A DNA stretch of 64,000 bases from the NCBI GenBank assembly GCA_949130495.1, contig OX422221.1:477853159-477917158 (forward strand), read 5' to 3'. The notes beneath the pieces were generated by a model. It saw only the letters and a list, made by a program, of their open reading frames with translations, had not been told where the DNA came from and made no database searches. The position numbers were made by a program, and so were the translations under genes. Below, piece after piece: positions 53,270 to 63,818 of the stretch. This DNA is from Sambucus nigra. Its lineage: Eukaryota; Streptophyta; Magnoliopsida; Dipsacales; Adoxaceae. Each line of letters begins with the position of its first letter. Position 1 is the first letter of the stretch.

Positions 53270-54624
53270 AATATTATTATAAATATGCAAAAAACACACT
53301 AGATAATGTTTATAGTAAATTAGATACCATGGAAGGTGAAAATGAGATATATAAACTGGTAAAAAATATAGATTTATTGACAAGGGATATGGATTCAGTT
53401 AAGTGTACTAAAGACATAAATAAAAATACATTAAGTAACGATAAAGAAATTCTATATAAATGAAAATAGTATTTTCAAGTATTATTGAATGAAGAATATC
53501 CCGAAAAGAATATCGAGAACATATAACCGAATAAAGGAATGGTTTGTCTGATTACTGAAAAAGAAGTAGATACATTAATAAGAAAAATGGGAAGGAATAA
53601 AGCAGTTGGCCCGGATAAAATACCCACATAGGTGTGGAGAACCCTTGAAAATATAAGGGTAGAATGGTTAATATGTTTACTTAATAAAATTTTAAAAGAA
53701 GGAAACATGTCAGATGAGTGGAAGAAAAACACCATTATACCTTTGTATAAAAAATAAAGGAGATATACAAAACTGCGGTAATTATAGAGGAATTAAACTG
53801 ATGAATCACACTATAAAATTATTAAAAAATGTTATAGAACAAAGATTAAGAAATGAATCAACTTTTTTGAACAATAAATTTGGATTTATGACAGGGCGAT
53901 TCACCAAGAAACTTATTTACTCATTAAGACAGTTAATGGAGAAATGTAAAAGTAAGAATAAAAATTTACATATGGTCCTTATAGACATAGAAAAGGCATA
54001 TGATAAATTACCTAGGAATATAATATGTTGGGACTTAAGGAGGAAAAGAATATCTATGAGTTATATTAATGTTATTGAAGATATGTATGATAAGATAAAG
54101 ATTCCAGTAAGAGCTATTTGTGAAGAAACTAATGATTTTACGATTAAAGTGAGTCAACATTAAGGGAGCTTTAAGTACTTACTTATTTGCCATATTATTT
54201 GATGAGAGTACTAATGACATACAAGAAAATATCCCATGGTGTATGTTTTTTGCAGATGATATAGTTTTAGTAGACAATTCAAAGGAGGCCTTAGCGACAA
54301 GAGTAGATACTTGGATAAATGCCTTAGAATCTAAGGGACAAAAAATCAATAGAAATAAACTAACTTTATGGAATGTAAATTTAATAATGAGGCATCTGAA
54401 GGCATAATATTAAAGATTGAAGAAAAAATTATAAGCCAAACTAGTAAATTTTGTTATTTAGGTTCAGTGATACAAAGTAATGGAGATATTGATGAGGATG
54501 TTACGAGTACAATATCAATTGGTTAGATGAAATGGAGACAAGCAAGCGGGGTATTATGCGATAAGAGGATAACTAATAAATTAAAAGAAAATTTTTATTG
54601 AATAGTTGTTAGGCCAACGACCCT
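53270..54624 (+). pseudogene. RTE-type LINE, piece 3: linker and reverse transcriptase
   Basis: Plus-strand frames give the linker (LDTMEGENEIYKLVKNIDLL, near 53320) and the region before RT (EKEVDTLIRKMGRNKAVGPD, near 53560; WKKNTIIPLYK near 53720). RT motifs follow (NYRGIKLMNHTIKL near 53780; MVLIDIEKAYDKLPR near 53970). The catalytic FADD is present (MFFADDIVLVDN, near 54245). Frames shift many times. It stops at 54624, cut by the element at 54625-61119, and resumes at 61125. Confidence 0.85.
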
Positions 54625-55877
54625 TGCAGGTTCCCAAAATATAACTTTCAACAAAATCTTTTGCTTGAGCAGAATTAAGTTAGGGATGAATGCAAACCAA
54701 ATTTCTCTTTGTGAAAAACTCTTTTTCAATTTTATCAAACCAAGTTGTGACAAATATTAACTTAACCAGATTTTATCTTGTTTAACCCTAAGCATGCAAC
54801 TAGTGATTAAAGCAAGAAAAATAAATTAAAGTAATGCTCACAACACCGATGTACGAGGAAAACCCAATCGGAAAAAAATTTCGAACGGCCCAGGCCAGAC
54901 AATCACTATAACAATGGTTTTACAAAGTTAGACGGTAGTTTTATACAACGACTCGATCCACCCACGAGACTTGATGCTCCTCTGATCTTCTACCAATCTT
55001 CATAGTGCCCACGTGGAAAGAAACATTCTTCCACTATGCTCGTTCATAATAGTCGCCTCCACGAATGCCTCGGTATCCATCGATACGGCCTTGTGTCGTC
55101 TACAATGTCAAAACCGGCATCCTCCGAATCTTCACCGCAAAACCAGCAATGGATATTCAATAGGACCTCAAAATTGTGCCAACAAGATCAGAAGAACATA
55201 TGATAATGAAAAGCTCACATCTTGAAACTTTAAGGATATTTTTAAGCTTTAAAACCTTATAAACCTTTGTGCAGAAAACTTTCTGTATCGAAACTATTTT
55301 TCGCACGGTACGCCCTTCGAGAAAACTGACCATGCATATTAATAAGTATTTTAAGGTAGGGGACTGCGTCGTTCGAGCAAGATACTGCGTCGTTCGAACG
55401 ACATCAACACTCGTTCGAACGACAACGTTTGTCATTTGAACGACATCGCCCAGATTAGAGTTTTGATGAATCCAACTTTGAGAACGGAGTTTCACTTAAA
55501 ATCAACTCTAATCCATCCTCATCTGATTAAAATGAAGTTTAAGCATTTAAAATACTTTTAAAACATTTTAAAAATATATTTTTTAAAATAACATCCTTAG
55601 TTTGGTAAAATAATATTTCAAGTTTCATTATCATTATGCATTCATACCCGTGTGATCTCGGAGTGCAATTAAACCTTGAAGACGAGAAATCACACTAATT
55701 CAACTTCGGCATGATTAATTCCATGTATATTTTCCACAACGTCTTCAATTAAATCTTCAAAAAGTCAGAGTCTCATAGTGGATCGGACAATAAAAATTTA
55801 CCTATGACTCAAACGTGTTTTGTTTCGAGAATAAGTCAAAACTACATTCCGACTCAATTGGAAATTTGGTCCTTACA
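54625..55877 (-). repeat. 3' LTR of the gag-only copia element
   Basis: This is 1253 bp. On the plus strand it begins TGCAGGTTCCC and ends GGTCCTTACA. It is collinear with 59864-61119. It contains a palindrome array at 55365-55445. Small frames inside are not genes. Confidence 0.9.
55365..55445. repeat. TCGTTCGAACGA array in copia LTR (left)
   Basis: Five spaced words (CGTCGTTCGAGCAAG, CGTCGTTCGAACGACATC, CTCGTTCGAACGACAACG, GTCATTTGAACGACATCG) repeat at roughly 20-nt intervals and are centred on TTCGAA. The counterpart in the other LTR is at 60605-60690. Confidence 0.85.
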
Positions 55878-55891
55878 AATCTCCCCCTTTG
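55878..55891 (-). other. Polypurine tract of the gag-only copia element
   Basis: The minus strand reads AAAGGGGGAGATT directly before the LTR start. It is the plus-strand primer site of copia elements. Confidence 0.8.
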
Positions 55892-57888
55892 AATATTTCG
55901 GAACAAAATCAACAGTGAAATGCCTAAGCCGGGCCGTCAAGTCGTATGACGCCAAAATCGCATCCCATAAAACCCAAAATGAAAAATACATCATCAGTAC
56001 AAGATAAGATTCTTCAACAATGGACTGGCAAGCATGAAACTGTCTCTGAATGTCTGAATGTGATGTAGACTTAAAATATCAAATCTCTTTAAGCATACAT
56101 ACACACATGAAACAAACAATACCCAGTGAAGTATCGAGGAACAAATGATATAAATAAATATGAAAAGTTAACTCATAATCATTTGTTATGTGAGTAAACA
56201 TGATACCAATATGTAAAATTGTTATAAACATGATACCAATATGTGTAACAAAACATATAAACCATCAAGCATAAAACTCATAAAACTCCCCCGACATCAC
56301 AAATATCTCTCCCCCTTTTCGTCTCAAATAGACAGTCCTGTGAAAAGATAAATAAATCTAGCATGTGATATACCAATTTGATTACATTAACTCATAGTAT
56401 GTTATATAAACATGCAACAATCAGCTAAACAATGATCAAGTAATGTCAAATTAGTAGCTAGCAAACAATAAATCACACAAAAACTATATCAGTCTAAGCA
56501 GGTGTGATAAACAAACCAATGCAGCAAAATATGTGAAAGATCAAAGTAAACTACATAAACAAAAACCCAGTACCAAAATATGAATCAATATGTAGCAGGG
56601 TACTGAAATAGAAATCAAACAGAAAAAGTAAAAACTGGTCAAACATGATATCGTTTGAACGAGAAAGGGATGTCATTTGAACGGGAAGCTACATCGTTCG
56701 AACGAAGACAAATGTCATTAGAACGCCATTATCAAACTTTCAGTCTCCCCAGAAAATTAAACAGTATAGCCCAGAGGAAAAATTATGTGAAAATTCTAAT
56801 TGTTAGGGGCTCAAAATCGCGAAACAGTAGAAACATTAAGAAAACTAAAAAACAAACAAATATGAGTAAATGCTAACATAGTATCGATGTGCTCAAACAT
56901 GAAACATGGAATGTATAGGCGTGAACTACAACAAATGAATCTCAATTCCAACACATTAAAATGATCAAGAAGCTCTAATCAATAGCAATATATCATCAAA
57001 CTTTATTATAGCCATATGTGACAATTAAAGTGTGAGCTTAATGAACTAAACAAACATCAGGCACACGAATCCGGAATTTCGACGATTTTATAAACAATAG
57101 CGTCATGACATGAATTTTCAACTATAGGATTCTTTGTGCAAACTCGTTTAAATTTTTAATCCATCCAAACACCCTCAAATATATATCATAATTTTTTCTT
57201 TTAAATGAACTAAACTAATTTGGCCCATTTTTGGCATATGATTCTTTTTATTGCCATTTAATTTTTCGGGCTCTTTTAAACGGTGACTTTCATGACGAGT
57301 CAATTTTACACACTGGTAGCCCTTTTCCGTGAACACTCGTCATTTTTTCAATTACAATCCACACGGTAAACGGTTATTACATGAACACTTCCTCCATATG
57401 TCTACTTATGCATAGATGACAAAATTAAGATAAGAACGTCTCACCAAACTCAAATATGCAATAGTAGTCAAACATCCATATAAACTCATGCATGTGTGCA
57501 AAATGGCATATATACAAAGTCGAATCAAAACGCATATCAACTTCGAAACCACCCCATAAAAAATGATTATGATCATTCTAAGCATCGATAATAATGATAA
57601 AATGTCCTAGCCACATGGATAATGGAAGGAAGGGGGTCCAAGAACACCAATACGCCACATTAAACATGCTAACTCATGACATAAAAAAATGATTATTTTT
57701 TGTCTTTTTCAAAAATATTTTGAATCAAATAAAACAAAATCTTTTTGTGTTTTTCCCAAAAAATTTCAAAACCATAAATCTTTTTGTATTTTTCAAAAAT
57801 TTTATCAAAAAATATTTTTTTTTGTATTTTTCAAATTAAATGCAATAAATGAAAAATATAATACAAAATGATAAACATGGTAACACAC
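55892..57888 (-). other. Internal region without pol
   Basis: About 2 kb between the gag end and the left LTR have no RT, integrase or protease motif on either strand. The stretch is AT-rich, with a TTCGAA-type cluster at 56648-56740 (CGTTTGAACGAG, CATTTGAACGGG, CGTTCGAACGAAG) and T-rich low complexity at 57680-57850. Confidence 0.65.
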
Positions 57889-58425
57889 TCAACCTTTAGA
57901 TTTAGCATGGGAAGAATCTAGTGCAACCAAATGAGAACCAAGAAATTTTATTCCTAAAGCTACCAAATCCGACTTTCTAACCCAAGTAGGTGTGTAACGA
58001 TGCATGGTGGTGGAGGGAATTGGGGAAAATTTATTCCTAAACTTCCTAAACTTTCGAGGAGCATTCCTAAGGTTAGAGTAAAAATTTCTAAGGTGACTTT
58101 TCCTACCACAAAACGTGCAAGTGTAGAGATGGTATGGAAAGTGACCTACATGTAGACGTTTTCTAATGTTCCTATCTGGCTCTCTCACACGTGTGGGGGG
58201 AATGGGAACAACACGATCATCAAATCCAATACCACCCCTATCTCTCTTAATTTGGACAATGCCTAGCATCCTATCCCACTTCTCACTTCTAGGCTCCATG
58301 TCAAACTTAACTCTGAACGAGTCTCTCGAACTCTCCTTTAACTCCTTAATTCTAGACTCAAGTAGACGCATAGACTCCTCAAACTCTAGCACCTACTTTT
58401 TTAAAGCCTCCATCAAACCTCCAAG

Positions 58426-58460
<35 letters not shown>

Positions 58461-59830
58461 ATCAACGTACTCTAGCTTCTCCCTAAGCTTCTTATCCCGT
58501 GCCCTAAGATCCTCAATTATAACATCATTATTTTCTACGACATGCTCTTTCAACTTAGCTTGTAATTTCGAGTTAGCATTTTTTACCTTCATCGTCTCCT
58601 TAAACAACTCTCGAACTGCAACTTGCAACACTCCTACGTCGATCTCCTCATCATCATTCTCATCACCCTCACCCTCTTGGGAAGCACTCTTAATAGCCTC
58701 GAAAGTGTCATGCACATGAGTATCCTCGGTGGAAGATATATCGTCGTCACTCACATGACATGCCATAAACGCTAAATAATTATGCTAAATAAGGGAACTC
58801 TCTCCCTCTTCCGATTCACTATCACTTAAGGTGGCGTTGTATGCTATCGGTTTCTTGCCCTCTTTCTTAAGTCTAGTGGGACACTCAGCTACTCTGTAAC
58901 TATACCCTCACACCCGAAACACCTATCAAACTCATCTCTATCAGGTTTCTCATTCTTATCCTTAGGGGTGGAGTCTCCATTGTTCTTAAATTTCTTAAAC
59001 TTTTTGGAATCTTTCGATTGCTTATGAATTTGAAGAAACTTCTTGAACTTTCTTACCAACAAGACGACATCCTCAAAGTCGGAATCAGATTCGCCAATTA
59101 AAACTTTAGTTTCCTCCTTCAGGGCTTTCAAAGCAATGTCCTTTTATTTCTTTGGCACTTGTTTGGAGGTAAACATGTCGAGTTCATACGTTTGCAGGTG
59201 ACCTACGTTCTCTTCCAGCTTTGATGAGTTAAGCATACCAAGGGATTTCATAATGGTCACTTTCGCATCAAACCTACTTGGCAACCATCTTAAAATTTTC
59301 TTAATCACTCGGTTATCAGTAATCCTCTCACCTAGGTTAAATGCCGCATTAATAATAGTGGACAACCTAGTGTAAAACTCATCAAATGTCTCACTCTCTA
59401 ACATTTTAATCGTCTCAAACTTTGTAGTGAGATTTTGAAACTTAGATACCCTAACCGTGCTCGTGACCTCGTGAGTGAGTGTCAGTGTATCCCAAGCTTC
59501 TTTCAAAGTTTCACAAGTCATGATACGATTAGACTCTTCAGGTGTGGCATGTGAGGAAATAACTTCCAAACCTTTAGAGTTATACAGTGCAAGCCTATGT
59601 TCAGTCTCAGTTCATGACTCAACGGGTTTCAAACTAGTGACATCACCCTCTCGTGTGACAGGTGGTGACCAACCTTTTTCAACATCTAACCAGACACACT
59701 CATCAATAGATTTTATAGCATTTTTCATTTGCAATTTCCAATAAGCATACTTAGTGCCATAAAAAATAGGAGTACGAAAACTATTATAATTTTCGAAGTT
59801 CATCCTTACAAGAAAAATGGGATCAAACAC
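57889..59830 (-). pseudogene. Copia-type gag with two zinc knuckles and coiled coils
   Basis: The minus strand starts near 59830 (MFDPIFLVRMNF), with YGTKYAYWKLQMKNAIKSID as the N-terminal gag block. A UBN2-like region follows (TCETLKEAWDTL; VSKFQNLTTKFETIKMLESE; FDEFYTRLSTIINAAF). A Lys-rich linker then leads to a first knuckle near 58890-58920 (RCFGCEG, frameshifted, His position now Tyr). Next is an acidic stretch and a coiled coil (58413-58766) with an expanded GA/RE run at 58431-58458. A second knuckle near 58095-58115 reads CTFCGRKSHLRNFY, last Cys now Tyr. Stops and shifts break it in at least four places. The gag resembles the SIRE-type copia layout; the lineage is inferred. Confidence 0.78.
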
Positions 59831-59848
59831 AATAAAAAAGTATTTGTA

Positions 59849-59860
59849 TCTCCGATACCA
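59849..59860 (-). other. Primer-binding site of the gag-only copia element
   Basis: The minus strand reads TGGTATCGGAGA three to four bases inside the right LTR. It is close to the initiator tRNA-Met complement with a change in the middle and at the end. It confirms minus-strand orientation. Confidence 0.78.
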
Positions 59861-59863
59861 ATT

Positions 59864-61119
59864 TTTAGGTCACCAAAATATAACTTTCAACAAAAAAAAT
59901 TTCTTGAGCGTAGTTAACTTAAGGATGAATGCAAACCAACTTTATCTTCTTAAAAAACATTTTTTCAATTTTATCAAACCAAGTTGTGACAAAAATTAAC
60001 TTAACCATATTTTATCTTGTTTAACCCTAAGCATGCAACTAGTGATTGAAGAAAAAAAATAAAGTAAAGTAATACTCACAACATCGATGTACGAGGAAAA
60101 ACCCAATTGGGAAAAACCCTCGGACGACCCAGGACAAACAATCACTATGACAATGGTTTTACAAAGTTAGATGGTAGTCTTATACAACGACTCGATCCAC
60201 CCACGAGACTTGATGCTCCTATGATCTTCTACCAATTTGCACAGTGACCACACAGAAAGTAACCTTCTTCCACAATGCTCGTCCACAACAGTCACCTACA
60301 TGAATGCCTCGGTATCCACTAATACGACCCTGTGTCGTCTACGATGTTGAAACCGATATTTGCCAAATCTTCACCGTAAAACCAACAATGGATCTTCAAT
60401 AGAACCTCAAACTTGGTGCCAACAAGATCACAAGAACATATGATAATAAAAATCTCGAATCTTGAAACTCTAAGGATGTTTTTAAGCTTTAAAACCTTTG
60501 AAAACTTTGTACAAAAAACTCTTTGTATCGAAATTATTTTTCGTACTGCACGCCCTTCGATAAAAATGAACACACCTATTTATATATATTTTAAGGCGGT
60601 GGAGGATCTCGTTTGAGCGAGATACTGCGTCGTTTGAACCACATCAGCATTCGTTCGAACGACAACATTTGTCGTTTGAATGACGTCGCCGAGATTAGAG
60701 TTTTGATGAATCCAACTTTGAAAGCAGAGTTTCACTTAAAACCAACTCTTATCCAAATCTAATCCTTCCTCATCTGATTAAAACGAAGTGTAAACATTTA
60801 AAATACTTTTAAAACATTTTCTTTGAAACATAACATCCTTATTTTTGTAAAATAAAATTTCGAGTTTCATTATCATTATGCATTCATATATGTGTGATCT
60901 CGGAATGCAATTAAACCTTGAAGACGAAAAATTATACCAATTCAACTTCGGCATAATTAATTCCTTGTAGCTTTGTCGCAACGTCTTCAATTAAATCTTT
61001 AACAAGTCATAGTCTCATAGTGGATCAGACAATAATAATCTACCTATGACTGAAATGTGTTTTGTTTCGAGAATAAGTCAAAACTACATTCAGTCTCAAT
61101 TGAAAATTTGGTCCTTACA
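59864..61119 (-). repeat. 5' LTR of the gag-only copia element
   Basis: About 1256 bp, collinear with 54625-55877 with frequent substitutions. On the plus strand it ends GGTCCTTACA. Its inner end (TTTAGGT) has lost the TG seen in the other copy. The palindrome array lies at 60605-60690. Confidence 0.88.
60605..60690. repeat. TCGTTCGAACGA array in copia LTR (right)
   Basis: This is the same array as 55365-55445 but more decayed: CTCGTTTGAGCGAG, CGTCGTTTGAACCACATC, TTCGTTCGAACGACAAC, GTCGTTTGAATGACG. The spacing is conserved. Changes are mostly C-to-T or G-to-A. Confidence 0.85.
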
Positions 61120-61124
61120 ACCCT

Positions 61125-61556
61125 CTATAGAGAGGAATGTTGGGATTTAAAGAAAAAATAAGAACAAAGTCCCTATGTTAGTGAGATGAGGATGCTCCAA
61201 TGGATGATAGGAATTGCTAGAAAGGACAACATTAAAAATCATTATGTGCAAGAGAAGTTAGGAGTAACACCCGTTAGCGATAAATTAGGAGCAAGTGGAC
61301 TTAGATGGTACATACATGTGTTATGTATACTAGTATATGTACCTATACAAGAGGAAGATTATTGAAAATAAAGGGTAAAAAGGGAAGGGGCCGCCCTAAG
61401 CTATCGTGGGAGGAGTTTATTAGTAGATATCTTAAGGATTTAAACTTGAATGACAATATTGCTTAGAATATATTAGAATGGAAAATGAAAATCCATATGG
61501 CCCACCCCATGTGATGGGATTAAGGCAAGGATGATGATGATGATGATGATGATGAA
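61125..61556 (+). pseudogene. RTE-type LINE, piece 4: C-terminus and (GAT)n tail
   Basis: RTE sequence resumes in frame (EMRMLQWMIGIARKDNIKNH near 61185; VQEKLGVTPVSDKLGASGLR near 61250; GRPKLSWEEFI near 61390) and ends in an ATG/GAT microsatellite (61531-61556). RTE LINEs commonly end in short tandem repeats rather than poly-A. No clear target-site duplication was found for this LINE. Confidence 0.85.
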
Positions 61557-63109
61557 TAGAGAAATAATTTCTTTCCCTATTTTTGTAAGAAATGAGGCCT
61601 TCATCGTGATTATTGTGAAGGAGGGGGGAGGAGGATAAGATTTCTGATCCCGGAGTTAAAGGTGGGAGGGGATGGGAGTTTTCTGGAGTTAATGATTTAT
61701 CCTTTCTAGTATATCCAATTCAAAAAATGCATGTTCATTCCTTATTTTCATAAGTTCAATCTTCCAGGGGTCTGAACGTCACATATAGATTACACAATTT
61801 ATTTCTTTTAAGAAATAAAACATATATTTTTCCATATATTATTTTTCACAATGTAAAATATAATATTGTGTATTATAGTTTCAATCTATATTCCAAATCA
61901 TTCAATTAGAATATCTTTAATAAGGTAAAGATTGTATGTGCACCAAGCTTAATTATGATAAATATTTCAATTATTAGCTTTTCGACATATGGATTCATAA
62001 GTAATTGCAGAAAATGCATATTACCTTATACATCAGATCTCTCCTCATTATTTTTATGTCATATGTATGAGGTGAAAATTAATTTAAGTAATTTTCAAAG
62101 GTTGCACAACTAATTATAGAAAATACATACTACCTTATATAATTTCTATAAAACACATCTTTTATTTTTTACCCCAAAATATTATAAGAAATTCATAACT
62201 TTCCCATTTAAAGCTGCTAAAATATATAAATAGATTTAGTGTCTCTTTTCAATAATGACATGTTTTAAATTTCCTAGAAAATGTTTAGATTCAAAACATT
62301 TCATTCAAAAACTTCAAGTTTGAACTTTTAACTACGACCAAATTGCTTATTGAAAATTTATGCCTTTTTTCAAAATTAAACCTTTATGAATATAGCTTTA
62401 TAAAAAAATGGAATTACTCAAAAATAATAAATAGAAGTTAAGATAAATGTGTTTTACTACAAGTTGCTCAAAATTTCAGCACTATGCAACATATTTGTAA
62501 AAATCATAATAAAAAATATACATCTCATTTTTAAGAACTTTCAAAGCTCAATATTCTTAATCTCATCATACTATATGAATTCCAAAATTCAAGAAATTTT
62601 AGTGTATATATCATTAAATAATTGAAATGATATTCCAACAAAATTCATAATAAAATTTTAGATTTTTTCTCTCCATCATCGTTCACTTAAGTGTGGTTGA
62701 AAATTACGAACTACACTTTCATATAAAAACTTCAAAAAATATTTTATAAGGAAACAAATTTCCAATTGATTCCGTATGTAGTATTGGCTTAATTCCGGAC
62801 AAAACCATTTAAGACATAAGATAGAAGTATGTTCCTATCAAGCCTATGACGTTTGAAGAAGTAGAAGACGTAGCGGCCCAGGTTTACAGCTTCATTCTTG
62901 TCGAGTTTAGTGGCATGCTTCTACGTCAACATCAATTTGATTCCAAGGCTCCAAATGTATGAATGCGTTATATATATAGGAGCTTGGAACTTTTATTTTT
63001 TTTATTTCATAAAATACTTTTTATGATCTATTATATTCAGAAAATCTCTTTAGAATTTTTTTTTCAAAAGTTTTCGGGCTTAAAAGTGAAAATAAAGTTT
63101 TCTGAATTT
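61557..63109. other. AT-rich spacer, no gene recognised
   Basis: This is very AT-rich sequence without TE termini, array or coding signal that I can see. A short GC-richer stretch occurs around 62830-62950, with no recognisable content. Confidence 0.55.
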
Positions 63110-63300
63110 TCGTTTGAAGTTTTGCCCGAACGAGATTTTCGTTCGAACGAGCAATCGAATGAGTTTCCAACGACTTTGACTTATAATCTCTGAATTCTTG
63201 ATAGAAAATTCATTCAAACGAGACTTCAAACGAGTTTGGGGTTTTTTTTTCTTCTGAAATACCGTTCAAAAAGTCGTTCGAATGACTAGGGCAGTTTTCT
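63110..63300. repeat. Degraded TTCGAA palindrome cluster outside a recognised LTR
   Basis: Words CCCGAACGAGATTTTCG, TTCGTTCGAACGAGCAATCG, ATTCAAACGAGACTTC, AAACGAGTTTGG and AGTCGTTCGAATGACTAGG recur over ~190 bp. The element that carried them is not otherwise visible; it may be a solo-LTR or LTR fragment. Confidence 0.7.
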
Positions 63301-63531
63301 GACTGTTTTTTCAATAACATCCCACTTGCCCATTTCGTTTCCCACCTTTTTTACCTGATTAAAGAGTGCGGAAATAGGAGATTTTAGAATAACTTTTGAC
63401 AACTATTCATTCTACTCTTTGAAAAAAAATGTTATGTATCAAAAGTTCATGTTTTGAGTCTGTAAATTCATGGATTAAAATTCAACAAAACACACATACA
63501 CCCATGTTTGTTTAATTCCAATCTTCCAGAC

Positions 63532-63534
<3 letters not shown>

Positions 63535-63566
<32 letters not shown>
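63535..63566. repeat. (TA)n microsatellite
   Basis: An uninterrupted TA tract directly before the fragment at 63570-63818. Confidence 0.95.
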
Positions 63567-63568
<2 letters not shown>

Positions 63569-63569
63569 C

Positions 63570-63818
63570 TTGGAGAGTTTTGTTTGGATACTGTTTTCTT
63601 CTCAATCATTTGAAGGAGATTGTTTGGGTTTCTTCACTATCCCAAAACGAAGATTGGTTTATGCTGCAGATTTCTCACATGGTGAAAGGCACCATGTGTG
63701 GTTGATGATTGTTGTGCCTCCATTGGTGGACTCCAAAATTCTAGTGGACTGCGGAGTTATCTACAAAGAAGAGGTTAAAGAGCGAAAGAAGCGTCAGGGC
63801 TTGAAGGAGTCGAGTTGA
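63570..63818 (+). pseudogene. Possible fragment of a host coding exon (uncertain)
   Basis: An 82-codon open frame (ESFVWILFSSQSFEGDCLGF near the start; HHVWLMIVVPPLVDSKILVD in the middle; CGVIYKEEVKERKKRQGL at the end) closes at TGA 63816-63818. The pattern HVWL ... CGV-Y-E-V-E is reminiscent of the C-terminal post-LRR region of TIR-NBS-LRR immune receptors. That is a weak resemblance from memory of the family and needs a database comparison. The LRR and NBS parts are not in the window, and the TA repeat directly upstream gives no splice-supported start. It may be spurious. Confidence 0.3.

Larger units (their letters stand above)
54625..61119 (-). mobile_element. Non-autonomous copia-type LTR element with gag only (TR-GAG-like), minus strand
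   Basis: LTRs at 54625-55877 and 59864-61119 flank ~4 kb. The target duplication ACCCT (54620-54624 and 61120-61124) is perfect and interrupts the RTE LINE. Orientation is fixed by the primer-binding site beside the right LTR and the polypurine tract beside the left. The only coding content is a copia-type gag with two zinc knuckles and coiled-coil regions. No protease, integrase or RT can be found in the ~2 kb between the gag end and the left LTR. Mobility would depend on a related full-length copia. Confidence 0.88.
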
